Source: Prorocentrum cordatum (lineage: Eukaryota; Sar; Dinophyceae; Prorocentrales; Prorocentraceae). From it: 64,000 nt of DNA. The notes under the pieces are model-generated. The model did not search any database. It saw nothing but the letters and a program-made list of their open reading frames with translations, and was not told the origin of the DNA. Within the stretch, counting starts at the first letter, position 1, and the number at the start of each line of letters is the position of its first letter. Location of the stretch: NCBI GenBank assembly GCA_963575745.1, contig CAUYUJ010015686.1, positions 35,789 to 99,788 of the forward strand. Reading direction: 5' to 3'. Of this stretch, positions 40,445 to 51,928 are shown in pieces. Position numbers and translations under genes: made by a program.

Positions 40445-41378
40445 TGTCTCTTTTTTTTTCTCTCTCTCTCTCTCTCTCTCTATCTGTTCCCTCTCTCTCT
40501 CTGTTTCTCTGTCCCCGCTATGCTGTGGTGCTGGAGCCTCGTTCTGAAGAGACAGTCCCCGCGTTTCGTCCTCTTCTCGCTTTCTCGTCCCCCTTCTCAC
40601 TCCTCGCATCCCTGCCCCTGCTCCCCGCACGTCTATTTCGGCACACCCCTTCATCGTGGCCTCATGGGGAGATCCACCCAAGAACCACATGGTGCTGTCC
40701 AACAAACACGAAGAACACGAAGGTACCCTCCCCGAACCGACCTCGATCTTACACATCGGTCCGACTGTACTCCAATAGCTACCGACGGGCTGCCCACTTC
40801 TCCTTGGTAGAGCCCGCAACAGCCCAGCACGGGTCACGAGGATCGTTGCCCTATAAGGGGGCCGCATCGAATGCCACCGTTGCAGAGTTCGCATGGCATC
40901 GCCGCCCACATTTCGCTACACCCCTCACGATGATCGTGGCCCCATCGAGAGCTCCACCGAAGGCCCCAGTGGCAGGGTTCGCATGCCATTGCCGCACCCA
41001 TTTCGGCACACCCCTCACGAGGATCACGGCCCCATAGGGAGATCAACCGAAAGCCCCTGTGGCAAGGTTCGCATGGCGCCGCCGCGCCCATGTCGGCACA
41101 CCCGTCACGAGGATCGCGGCCCCATCGGGAGATCCACCCGAGGCTTCAGTTGCAGAGTTCGCATGGCATCGCCGCCCACATTTCGCTACACCCTTCACGA
41201 TGATCGTGGCCCATCGAGAGCTCCACCGAAGGCCCCAATGGCAAGGTTCGCATGGCACAGCCGCGCCCAATGCGGATCACCACGCACGAGAATCGTGGCC
41301 CCACAGTGGGCTCCACCGAAAGCGGTACCCAGAACACGGTACTTACAATTGTACGTGAGCTGGGTCCATCGCCAGGAT
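40445..41378 (-). repeat. Composite repeat X, copy A
   Basis: Read on the minus strand: CCTGGCGATGGACCCAGC (41378 side), then TACAATTGTAAGTACC, about six 80-90-bp minisatellite units (ATGCGAACTCTGCAACTG.., GGAGCTCT, GGGGCCACGATC, GTGAGGGGTGTGCC), a GA-rich stretch, and the tail CGGGGACTGTCTCTTCAGAACGAGG.CCAGCACCACAG at about 40505-40560; a CT microsatellite follows at 40445-40505. It matches copies B and C in order and orientation of parts. Frames here (DDRGPIESSTEGPSG) are repeat translations. Confidence 0.75.
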
Positions 41379-41389
41379 ACTGTTTCTGT

Positions 41390-42900
41390 GTTGTTTGAAA
41401 GGTTGTGATGCGTTTGGGTGGTTTCAATTGCGGCTTGCTGTTATGTGGTCTGCTGATGTGAAATCCGCTGTGGTGGAGTTGTATGCAGTCAAGGTTCGAT
41501 GCGGTTGATATTTGTTTATGTGATGCGTCATTATTGTTTATGTTGTTTGGTGGTGCGTTCGTGTGTTTGGGTTGCTTGCAAGTGTTTGATGTAAGTGTTG
41601 CTGGGTGGAGGCTGTTGTTTGTTTTCTCACACGGGTAAAAATGTTTTTTTTTGTCATGTGGCTTTATGTTACGGGTTTGGGTTGCACTAGTGTTTGGTGG
41701 TTCGTTGTTGATGTGTCCTGTAATGGTATGGTTCTGCACGTGTTTTATTTTGGGAGGTACCTTAATGTGTTGTGTTGATGTTGAAAGGTGCGGTTAGTTG
41801 CTGTTGCTGCTTGGTGCAGTTTGATGTTGTTTGATAGTTTGTTGTATAACATGATGATGCTGTTTATACTGCTGTTGTGTGATGATGTGTTGGTTAGTTG
41901 ATAGTTGTGTTTGCTGTGATTGAGTCGTTTGGCGAGTTTGATGATTGTTTGTCTTGTGCTGTTTTCGTCAAAAAATACGTTCGTGTTTTTGTGCGTTGAA
42001 TGCGAGGTACTGTGATCGCATGCTTTTGCAATTTGGCCAACTGCTTTGGATACTTTTGATCGGTGGGTGGTCGGTGAATGGTCGGCGGTCGGTGGGTGGT
42101 CGCCGGGTGGTCGGTGGCTGGTCGGTGGTTTGTCGGTGGGTGGTCGGGTGGTGGTCACTGGTGGTCGGTGGGCGGACGATGTCCTGAAAAACGTCAAGCA
42201 AACAAGTTTTGCTTCAAAGACCCAAGAATTAGCGCCGACAGTTGTGCTTGAAAACAATCGACAAACAAAAGTGTCACTCAAGTTCAGTTCTGCTGTAAAT
42301 GAACAAAACACGAACATATAACATACGCAACCCTTGCATTGAAAGAAATACACAAACCAACAATAACATTGAATGTTGCTCGGAAGCGCCTAAAACATGA
42401 ACATGTCACGCACACGCACAACGTACTTTTGCTCTGGGGGTGGTAACAAACATCGGCGCCAGCACACAAGATCTTGCCATCATAATGCCACAACGCACAA
42501 ACATTACAAAACACGTACACATGATGCTGCCCACCAAACACTGTCAACCAAACACTGTGTTGGCTTACACCATACCAGCATATCACACCTCAAGAACCTC
42601 AAACCGATCAAAAAACACATAAACCCACAAACAACACATTCACAACAACGAACATGCCCATTACACAAAGAACACGCATAATGCGGTACGAAACTCGCGC
42701 GCCATACATATACTAACACATTTGCTGGCAGTCCCGAGTTTGCTGGGCTGCTGCAGCTTCTGTTGCAGCACGACGGTGCCCATGTAGTCCCTGTGTTATC
42801 GCTACATATTAAAAAGCACATACGGATCTTGGGGCGAGGCACAGAAACACGCACACTCATGACGACTACGTTGTTTGGTACAACCGACAACTGGGCCCCC
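41390..42900. other. Strand-composition switch region (G/T-rich to A/C-rich)
   Basis: 41390-42178 is strongly G+T-rich on the plus strand and ends in a GGTCGGTGGGTGGTCGG array (42055-42178). From 42185 to about 42890 the same strand is A+C-rich. No gene is recognised in either half. Confidence 0.65.
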
Positions 42901-42902
42901 AG

Positions 42903-42981
42903 TCGTCGTCGTCGTCGTCGTCGTCGTCGCAGTCGCAGTCGCCGTCGTCGTGATCTTCATCCTCGTCATGAACGTCGTCGC

Positions 42982-43024
<43 letters not shown>

Positions 43025-43085
43025 GCCTTCATCGTCGTCATCGTCATCGGTATCGTCGTCGTAAGCAGCATCGTCGTTGTTATGA
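42903..43085. repeat. (GTC)n and (ATCGTC)n microsatellites
   Basis: Nearly pure runs with alternating units (GTCGTC, then ATCGTC). Open in all frames as poly-Arg, poly-Val or Met-Thr repeats. Confidence 0.9.
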
Positions 43086-43209
43086 TTATCATCATCAGGT
43101 TAACAAGCACAGCACACACCCCAGCAATGTGTGCTATGTGTGCGGTTTGTGTGCGGTTGGCTGCTGGTGTGTGATGTGCGATGTCTGTTGCTGGTGTATG
43201 ATGTGTGAT

Positions 43210-43396
43210 TGTTCCCAGCCTTCGTGTGGTGATGAGTTCTCGTTTTGGAGAGACAGCACCCCGCGTCCTCTGCTCTTCTCCTCCCTCTCCTCCTCGTGTT
43301 GCCTCCTCGCCTGTGCCCTCCACATGTCATCATCCCCATCACCATCGCCAGCAACATCATCAGCATGAGCATCACCAGCATCACCATCACCATCAC

Positions 43397-43430
<34 letters not shown>

Positions 43431-43520
43431 GTCATCATCACCATCATCATCATCAGCATCCTCATCATTATCCTCATCATCTTCTTTATCATCACCACCA
43501 TCATCACCATCAGTGTCGGC
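43210..43520 (-). repeat. Repeat X tail fragment plus (CAT/GAT)n
   Basis: The minus strand carries the GAT repeat, the GA-rich part and GACGCGGGGTGCTGTCTCTC then CAAAACGAGAACTCATCACCACAC, the same end module as copies A-C, but with no minisatellite units. Confidence 0.6.
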
Positions 43521-43529
43521 GGCGTCGGG

Positions 43530-45290
43530 CCCAGAAGGGGCTCAGACTAGCGCTTCACGTCCTGTTGCTGGCTTGACCACTTCTCCTCGGAGAAGAGCGC
43601 AAAACTATTCAGTGCGTCGCGGCAAATCCGCGCCGACGGTTTCCCGAGATTGCTGGCCCAGAAGGGGTGGGTAGGATACTAAATCCGGGTGGGCAGCCGC
43701 ATTCCGCGGTGTCTCGCTGCGCGGGGTCGGTGGGCATGGTGCGCAAGCGAAGCGCTCGAAGCGCCCGTGGCAGCGCGGCAGCGTGGGGGCAGGTGGGCAC
43801 AACAATTTAGCAGTGGTGTTCCAGGGGATTTGCCCGAGAGGGTCTTGCGGGTTAGAATATACAAGGCGCCCTTGTGTTGCACCCGTGCCCGCAGCATCGA
43901 GGCATCGACGATGATCAGCTAGAATCAGCTGGTCCCCGACTCTCAGAAAACCCCGCCAACGAGTCCGTGCCAGATCGGCCGCGAGGTGGCGACCCCGTGC
44001 CTGGCACGATCTGGTATTGCCTGGTAGCGAAGGCGAGGGCCACCGTTTAGGGTCTGTTTTTGGGGGGGAATGAGGAAGGATGGGACACAGAGGAAGGATG
44101 AATAAGGACAGCGGGGGGGAGGGAGAGGGACACTTTGGGGGGAGGATGGGAGGGAGGGGGGCCACCGAAAACCACTGGAACTTTGCGCGGCATCCCACAC
44201 GCGCATCCCCGTGGGTCCCCATGGACCTCCCTGGAACTTCCCAAACACCTTCCTTCTCCTCGCTCCCTCCTCCTCGGCCACTCGGTCGTTCGGCCTTCCA
44301 GCCAGACCTGGACCTTTCTTGGAGAACGTTCTGGCAAGCACGTCGAAGCGACTCCAGCCGTGGCGACGAGGAGCACTCGCGAAGGGCAAACGAAGTGGAT
44401 AGAGGAGGACGAGGAGGAAGGGGGGATTCGGGCCATCACTGTAGCCTCAGGCGGCCGTTCGGGACGATACTGGCCTCCCCAGAAAACTCACGAGGAGGCG
44501 CAGCTGGTGGAAAACACCCCGAAGCCTGCAAACCTGCCCGGGGACGCCCCCAACCCTCCGAAAACGTCCCAATGAGGAGGATGGACATGCAGTGGCTCTG
44601 GTGAAAACTGGTCCTGGGCCCTGGGGTTTTCTCCAAGACTGTTTTTTTCATCCTTGAATCGTGTTTGGACGATCCCGGGGCCCATGACCCCAGGAGCCCT
44701 AAAACGGCGAGCACCTTCAGGACCCATGTCCACCAGGCGAGAACGGGAACGGCGGAAACCTTCATAATGAGAGGGAGGAAACACCCTCACAGCATACTCC
44801 CCTGTGCCTCCCTGAGAGGACACCCCTTTTAAGGGCACAAGGAAGGAACGAGGGCGGAAGAGATGTCCTTTCCTCTGCCCTCGTTCCGCCTCTCCTCCCT
44901 CCTCCTCCTCTCGGGGAGGAGGGAAGAGGGAGGGGAAGGGAGGAAGCCGAGAGGAGGATGAATGGAGGGAGGGGAGGGAGGAGAGAAGAGGGAGAGAGGG
45001 AGGCAGCAAGGCCACCACCTGCACGACGACAACCACGAGCCACGACCTCTACGACGGGCCACGGCCACCATCACGACGGCCACGCGAACCACCGCAACAA
45101 TCGCCACCACGACGACGCCACGACCGCCCCTCGCCGCCCCCCAACCATTTCGTCTTTCCCCCCTGCCTCCGCGCGCGCATCACGAATCCATGCATACGTG
45201 AACTCCTGTTTGTCATATGTTTCTTCAGGTTGCTTCTCATATTGCCTTCAGGAAGGTGGACAGCCACACAGGGCAATACTTGAACGAGAA
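43530..45290. other. No supported gene
   Basis: GC-rich mixed sequence with GGA/TCC-rich tracts (44100-44160, 44890-45005). Frames look like translations of skewed composition. Confidence 0.4.
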
Positions 45291-45292
45291 AG

Positions 45293-45463
45293 ATGATCGT
45301 CTGGCCGACTGTGGCGCCAGTGGGATCTTATGTGGCCCTGCTGATGTCCATCGCTGGGCTGGCCTCGCTGGCGAACCAGTTCGGTGTTCAAAGACTGGCA
45401 CCCCAAATCAAATTCCACACACGCATTCGTCAACAGCCGGGCTGCCAAGCAGGCGGCACATGA
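45293..45463 (+). CDS. Small ORF with one membrane segment, doubtful
   Basis: Fifty-six codons from ATG 45293: MIVWPTVAPVGSYVALLMSI then AGLASLANQF and a basic tail RLAPQIKFHTRIRQQ, stop TGA 45461-45463. A single hydrophobic segment followed by basic residues resembles in outline the first ORF of the minus-strand retroelement. A Pro/Ala-rich frame (HDGPVPPHLPGGPQPRDEA) continues in another frame to about 45690, as if a frameshift occurred. It could be the start of a decayed retroelement or chance. Confidence 0.25.
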   Translation: MIVWPTVAPVGSYVALLMSIAGLASLANQFGVQRLAPQIKFHTRIRQQPGCQAGGT

Positions 45464-46629
45464 TGGTCCGGTTCCTCCTCATCTTCCCGGTGGCCCTCAG
45501 CCTCGCGATGAGGCCATACAACATCCAGCAGGTGCAGCCAGCCTGCGCGCTGACCTCGGGGGAAGTCCTGCTGCAGAGCCCGCCCTGGTACCTGCTCTAA
45601 GTCCGGGCGCTGCGTCGCCCTCGCCGTTTGGACGTGCAATGTCTGATCGGCGCGCCGCTGGCACAGCTCCGTCTTTAATCTTTACACGTTAGTCGGAAGA
45701 AGTAGGTAAAAACATGAAGTAGGAAGGCGGATGTAGTGGATTGGGTCCAGACCCTCCCTCCAGGCCGATTCTTGAAATAGGAAGGCGCTTGACATAGATT
45801 GGGATTTGGGAATCCAGAAATACCTACTTTCAACGACTGGCGTGTAATGTCGGGCACCATGCCGCGAGCTAATTCAGCAGATGGCGCGAGCACTCACACT
45901 TTGGGGAGATCTCTTGCAGCGCCTTCTGTGCCAGCCCCAAATACTTCACAATCTCGGGCGGATCCGAAGGGCGCTTCGGCATGGAAGCCGCCCTTCGTCC
46001 GTGGTGAAGATGCCGGCAATTCAAAAGCCAGCCGGACTCAGTCTTACACGGGACAGGAAAGAAAATAGCCTGCTTCTTCCTCTGTTTGCGCGGTGGTCGA
46101 ATCCTGCCGCTTTCACATGTGCTCCGGTATTTCAGTTGGGTGGCTTCATACTTCGAGCCGTTCTGCACTCTTATACTTCATGTTCCTGAGACAGAAAGAA
46201 CTTATGAGGGGTGTTATTTCTTACCTCTTCGGCTTCTCGTTACGCACGTGAGCAAGTCTTAGGCCGCGATTGCTGCAACAGGTCTCAAGCAGCCTAATTT
46301 GTTTTGCTTTGTAGAGGATAGGTAGCCTCTGTTCAGTTTCCTTTCATGCATTCGTCAAGTTACAGAGTTGTCTGCAATGTGCGCAATGATCTTGCTCATC
46401 GTCCTCCTCCACGTCCTCATCCCCGTGTGCCCGAGCTGCTCTGGCAGCCCCGATTGTCGCCCTAGGCGTCCGTCTGGGCTGTCCGCCTTGCTCAGATTAG
46501 CTCCAGCTTAGGTGTATGTTGTTGGCAGTGGCCCTCACCCAAGTTTGGTACCATGGCCCGCCGCGGGCTGTCCCTGCACCGGTCCCGCTGGCCTTGAGCG
46601 CTTTTCGGATCAATTGTCCCTTCCTTCTA

Positions 46630-46805
46630 AGACGGAGCCAGGGCGAGGACAACATCGGGTGAGAAGACACTGATAATCTCTGAGATTTGGCGGCTCTGGA
46701 GGATGTCTCGGGCGCCGCGGCCCTTTTCAGAACGTTCCGGAACGTTCCGAGAGCGTTCCGGAATGCTCTGGAGCGGATTCATCCTCGTCCTAGCCCTGTC
46801 CGACC
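46630..46805. repeat. Repeat Z, copy 3 (with empty MITE site)
   Basis: GGAGCCAGGGCGAGGACAAC then ATCGGGTGAG, CTCTGAGATTTGGCGG, GGATGTCTCGGGCGCCGCGG, paired GAACGTTCCGGAACGTTCC / GAGCGTTCCGGAATGCTC and ATCCTCGTCC. The ACAACATCGGGTGAG part is the pre-insertion form of the MITE target at 38.0 kb. Confidence 0.65.
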
Positions 46806-46809
46806 TTCC

Positions 46810-49250
46810 TCCTTCCCGAAGGGCGCGGGGGAGGAGAGAGGAGGACAACCGAGCGAGGGAGAGAGAGAGAGGAGAGAGGAACTTCGAAATACCGACCACA
46901 GGTCACCACATTGTCTCGTCTTCCCGGGTCCGCCAACTAGCTCTGCCCTGTCGCCGAATTCCTCGAGCTCTGGTCGAACCAAGAGCTCTACGAGGTATAC
47001 ATTGGTTTACGATATTTCTAGAGACCTAGACCGATTGCGGACCTCTCATGTCTTCAATTCTATCCGATTGCTATTTCCGGAGGGGACCTGCCCCGCTGCC
47101 CCGCTGAGAGGAGCTCCACCCCTGCCCGGCAGGCGACCAGTGCCAGCGCGGCCGCCGGAGCCGCGCCCCGCGGCGCCCGTGCCCCGGCCTTGAAGGGCCA
47201 CTGCAGCCTGCCAGCCTGGAGAGGGGCGCGGTGCTGGCGAGGAGAGGCGCGGGGGTCGCTGGACCCTCCTCGCTGCTCGATGCTCACTCCTCCTCCTGCC
47301 TCGCTCCTCATCGTTCCCTCCCTCCCTCCATCGCCCCCTGCCTCCTCGTCCTCTTCCCCCTCCTCATCCGCGTTCGCCGCCTTCTCCTCCTCCCCCTCCC
47401 CCTCACCCTCCCACACATATCCCGCCCTCCTCCTCGTCCCCCCACTCTCACCATAATTTCCTCCACATCGTCCTCCCTACCTGCCTGCCTTCCTCCCTCA
47501 TCATCATCCTTCCCTCCTCTTCCTCCTCACGCCTTCCGTTCTCTTCCCTCCACCCCTCCCTCCCCACCCTTTTTGGTCCTGCTCCTTGCCGCTGTCCTCC
47601 CGCCCCCTCCTGCTCCTCCTCCGCTTCCTCCTTCTCTTCCTCCTCTTCGTCCTGCCTCCCTCTCTACTTCCCTCCCGCTGCCCGTCGTACCTCAGGCCCT
47701 TGGCGGGCGCGGCGGGGAAGACTGGGCGCGCAGACTGAAGTTGGCACCGGCGTTCGCGGGCGCTGGCTCGGACGGCGGGTGAGCTGGCCGCGCGCGGCCC
47801 GCCCCGTGGCCCGCGGGCGATCGTCACGCCGCGAGCTCGGGCCGTGCTGGCTGAGAGCCAGCGGTCGCCACGCACGCTCTTTCCGTCCGAAGCGCCGCGC
47901 CGCTGGGCCCCCCAGGACAGAAGAGCATCCCTCAAGAACACGAGACCCTCCGCCAGCGAAAAAAGCACTGAACTTCACAAGGACATAGAGCAAACACGAA
48001 GAACTGTATGGCACCCTCCCCGACCGACCTCGATCTTGTACCTCGGTCCGACTGACCACAGGCAGAACGCAGTCCACCTGGGGGCGCGTGCCAAAAATAG
48101 CCACCACGCGCGCAGCCAGACCCCAACGTCCGGGCCGTCACGGCCCGCTCCGAGGGCACAGGCACAGGTTCCAGCACAAGTCCTAGACCCGCGCGAGGGC
48201 TGCCGCCTCGTCCCGAGAGGCCCCTTTCTTGCTCCAGAGCGTGCGGTCACGGGCCAGTCCCGGGCCAAAGTTGTGAGACACAAAAGGAGACGACGAGAGA
48301 CGAGAAACGAAAAGACGCGCGCCCGTACTTACTGGGCTTCGCTTGAGGTTCCCGGAGATCCCAAGAATGACACAAGATAACCCTAGACTGCCCGAGATGG
48401 CCCGAGAGGGCTCCCAGACGGCCACGTGACCGTGACCCGCCCAGGCGTCTCAAAGATTGTAAAACCGGGCCTTTTCGACAGAACTCTGTGAATACGTCGC
48501 GCCAGAATTGGGCCCACAGACACCCGACGGGCCCTCAACGAAGCGGCCTCCAAGAGTCCCTCAAGAGGGACCCCATGAGCTTACCAGATGCCTTCGAAGA
48601 AGATGGTGAAGGGGGAGGGGTGGGAGGAGGAGAAAAATGAGGAAAGAAAAATGAGGATACCGCTAAGGGCACGGAGGAGGTGTTCAACACCCGCGCCAGT
48701 TACGAAACCGGGCAGTGGACTGTAGCGGATTGGAAACTCAATATCGTTTCTGCTGCGCTACTGCGCTGGCACTGTGGCGGGGTTTGTCGCAGGCAACCGA
48801 ATGCAAAAAACGCCCCAACACACATCGGGTCTGTGCTTGTATGCGCGCTCGCGTGGGTGCGTTGGCCAATGCCGTGTCCTAGCGTGTAAGCGCCCGCGCG
48901 TCCACGTGTGCGCCGTCTGCCGTCCCAAATCTCTCCCAGCGCCGCTCCGCAGCGGAGTCGGCCTGCTGAATGGAGGCGCGTGCTGGATACTTCAGGCAGG
49001 TCTTGCCGATGCCGTGGACGGTGGTCTCGACAGCCTGGCCCCACCATACCTGACAGGGCCGACGTCTGACAGCAACAAGACCGTGGATGAGAAATCATGT
49101 TTGCAAACGTGGGCCCCAGACAGTGGGTTCTTGCAGCTCTACGTTGCGCACTGTCCGGGACGCAATCTACGTGATGCAAGTCGCCGACCAAACAGGCCAA
49201 AGGCGTGCTAAGATCTCCAGTCCTTGGTTGACAATATTTCTAGCTCGCGC
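46810..49250. other. No supported gene; TCC-rich 47270-47690
   Basis: 47270-47690 is a long CT-rich tract. 47985-48065 shares GACCGACCTCGATCTT and flanking sequence with 40705-40780. 48730-48800 shares GGTGGCGGGGTTTG-like text with 16590-16615. No coding sense. Confidence 0.45.
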
Positions 49251-49279
49251 GCGCGGGGCCGCCCGCCCCTGGGGCCCCC

Positions 49280-49720
49280 CCGGACGAAAAATACCCCAGC
49301 AAGGTCCCGGCCAGGTCCCAGCAGGCTCCCATGCAAGAGCGTTCCAGGGGCGCTTCAAGTGGCCTCCAAGGGAGCTCAACATGGTTCGAGACGGTCCAAG
49401 AGCGATCCAAGACGCCAGAAATGGCCTCCAGACAGCCCAAAGCGCCTTCAAGACGCCCTAAGAGGGCCCCAAGAGACCTCCCAAGAGAACCCACAGAGGC
49501 AGAAACTATTGAGTTTCCTTTGATATTTGGGCTTTTTGGCGTTCTCGCCTTTTCGGCTTACCAAGGTTGTCAGACGGCCCAAGAGGCTTCCAGGATCGCC
49601 CCAACACGGGCCAACAGGCCTGCAAGAGCACCCAAAACCGCCCGCGACGGCCCCCGAACAGCCCCAAAACAAGATGGCCGCGAACCGAAAAGAGAACCGA
49701 GAACTGGGTTTGGAACCGAA
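49280..49720. repeat. CAAGACGCC/CAAGAGG array with core Y copy
   Basis: Short imperfect repeats around core Y at about 49499-49569 (TTGAGTTTCCTTTGATATTT..GTTCTCGCCTTTTCGG). Confidence 0.6.
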
Positions 49721-49905
49721 ACGGCCGAACCGAACCGGCCTGCCAAACCGAACTGGCCGAACCGAGCCGGCCCGCGGTGCGAACGAACCCGCCGAACCGA
49801 GCCGGCCGAACCGGCCGAACAGAACTGGCCAACCAAGCGAACCGAACCGGCCGAATCGAACCAGCGGAACTGAAACGGATGAACCGAACTGGGGGGTCCG
49901 CTGCC
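49720..49905. repeat. CCGAACCGxCCGAACC short repeat
   Basis: Irregular array of CCGAACCG / CGAACTGGCC units. Frames read poly RTEPAEP-like text. Confidence 0.7.
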
Positions 49906-50990
49906 AATTTTTGGGCCCCCCAAACGCAACCCGCAGCACCTGCGGCCCAAATGACGTCATCCGAACAAACTCGGGCGAACAACATATTTTTTCGCGCTCC
50001 GAAAAATTGTTTCTCGGGCCCCTCCGAACCACCCCCGGCCAAGGCTCCCCTCATGCGGCCCCGGAATCCTGAACGCGCCTGAATCGATTTGTCGATCCCC
50101 CAAAACTCGTTCTCCCGGGGCCATTGTCGGGGGGGGCGCCAGGCCGCCCTGGACTTTCTGTTTTGACGTTGCTCCAAGGAAAACTTAGTCGTATACTGAA
50201 CCTTTTTGGGGGTGTGTCGGGGTCGCGTTCCCTGAGCCCCTTGCGCCAGTTCGGGGGGGGCCGCCCCGGGAGGTCCGACGCCAGTTTGGGGGGCCCAAAC
50301 GCAACCCACAGCACCTGCGGCCAAAATGACGCCATCAGAACCAGCCCGGACGAGAAATCGATTTCTCGCGTTTCGAGGAATGGTTTCTCGGGCCCATCGG
50401 ACCCCCCCTGGGCCAAGACCCCCCCAAGCGGCCCCCGAATCTCGAGCGCACTGGAATCGATTTTTCGAGCTCCACTAAATCGGTTCCCCGGGACCATTGT
50501 AGGGCGGGGGCGCCAGGCCGCCCTGGACTTCGTGTTTCGATGTCGCCCCACGAAAACTGAACCTTTTGGGGGGCGTGTCGGGGTCGCGTTTCCCCAGCCC
50601 CGCGCGCCAGTTCGGGGGGGGGGGGGGGCGGCCCCGGGCGGGCCCGAGGGTCCGATGCCAGTTTGGGGGCGCCACACGCAACCCGCAGCGCATGCGGCCC
50701 AAATGACGTCATCAGAACTAGCTCGGACGAAAAAATGTTTTTTCGCGCTCCGAAAAATTGTTTCTCAGGTCCATCGGAAACCCTGGGGCCAAGATTCCCC
50801 TCAAGCGGCCCCCGAATCTCGAGCGCGCCAGAAATTTTCCGAGCTCCACAACATCGTTTTCCCGGGGCCATTGTCTGGGAGGGCGCCAGGTCGCCCTGGA
50901 CTTTATGTTTCGAGGTCGATCCGAGGAAACTCAGTCGCAAACTGAACCTCCATTTTTGGAGTGTGTCGGGGGCGCGTTTCGGGGATCTCC
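49905..50990. repeat. Satellite, three copies of about 375 bp
   Basis: Copies start near 49905, 50278 and 50656, each with GCCAxTTTxGGGGxCC, AACCCGCAGCACCTGCGGCC, AAATGACGTCATC, then CGCTCCGAAAAATTGTTTCT, GGGGCCATTGT, GCGCCAGGCCGCCCTGGACT and a GTGTCGGGGxCGCGTT end. Most of each unit is readable as long open frames on both strands, all artefacts. Confidence 0.85.
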
Positions 50991-51004
50991 GACCCGGGTC
51001 AACC

Positions 51005-51400
51005 CAGACCCGGGTCAGCCAGGGCTTGCAGAATCCTACAAGATTCTGCAAGACCCTGCGCCCAAACCCGAGCCAATGCGAAGGATCCTGCAACATCCTG
51101 CAACATCCTGCACCCAAGCCCGGGTCAATGGGAGCCTGGCCCTGCAGGATCCTGCAACATCTGGCGCTCTGGCTGACCCCGTTTGCATTGACCCCCGTCT
51201 CAAAGCTCCCGAGCGTTTCCCCAGCCCGGCTTCGGGGCCCATGCGCCGGCTTCGGGGCCCATGCCGGCTTCGGGGCCCATGCGCCGGCTTCGGGGCCCAT
51301 GCGCGCATTGACCCCCGTCTCAAAGCTCCCGAGCGTTTCCCCTTGCGCCGGCTTCGGGGCCCATGCCGGCGTTGCGGGGCCTTGAACGCGCCCCGCAGCA
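51005..51400. repeat. GC-rich short tandem repeats beside the gap
   Basis: GACCCGGGTCAxCC, CCTGCAACAT and CCGGCTTCGGGGCCCATG units; a 37-bp segment (51187-51223) recurs exactly at 51306-51342. Confidence 0.8.
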
Positions 51401-51500
51401 NNNNNNNNNNNNNNNNNNNNNNNNNNNNNNNNNNNNNNNNNNNNNNNNNNNNNNNNNNNNNNNNNNNNNNNNNNNNNNNNNNNNNNNNNNNNNNNNNNNN
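51401..51500. other. Assembly gap (100 N)
   Basis: One hundred N, a scaffold join of unknown true size. Satellite lies to the left and a TCC/TTATTA microsatellite to the right, which explains the break. Confidence 1.
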
Positions 51501-51915
51501 CCTCCTCTTCTTTATGCTAATAATTATTATTATTCTTCGTATTATTATTCGTATTCTTCGTATTCTTATTCTTATTATTATTATTATTCTTCGTCTTAAT
51601 ATCACTACTCTTCTTATTAGTATTGTTCATAGTATTATTCTCATTATGCTTAGTATGCTTCTTCGTATTCTTCCTCGTCTTCGTTTTCGTCTTCGTCTTT
51701 TTCTTCTTCTTCTTCTGTTTCCTCCTCCTCCTCGTCCTCCTCCTCCTCCTCCCTCCTCTCCTCCTCCCCCCCCTCCTCCTCCTCCCCCCTCCTCCTCCTC
51801 CGCCTCCTCCTCCTCCTCCTCCTCCTCCTCCTCCTCCTCCTCCTCCTCCTCCTCCTCCTCCTTCCGTTATCCTCCTCCTCCTCCTCCTCCTCCTCCTCCT
51901 CCTCGTCCTCCCGCG
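51501..51915. repeat. (TTATTC)n and (TCC)n microsatellites
   Basis: TTATTATTC-type to about 51620, TTCTTC to about 51715, then an almost pure TCC run to 51910. Confidence 0.9.
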
Positions 51916-51928
51916 CACGCCGCCTCGG

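Noticed and set aside
46085-46115. tRNA T-arm-like sequence GGTCGAATCC
   Set aside because: No matching acceptor, D-arm or anticodon arm at the right spacing. No tRNA or rRNA gene was found anywhere in the window.
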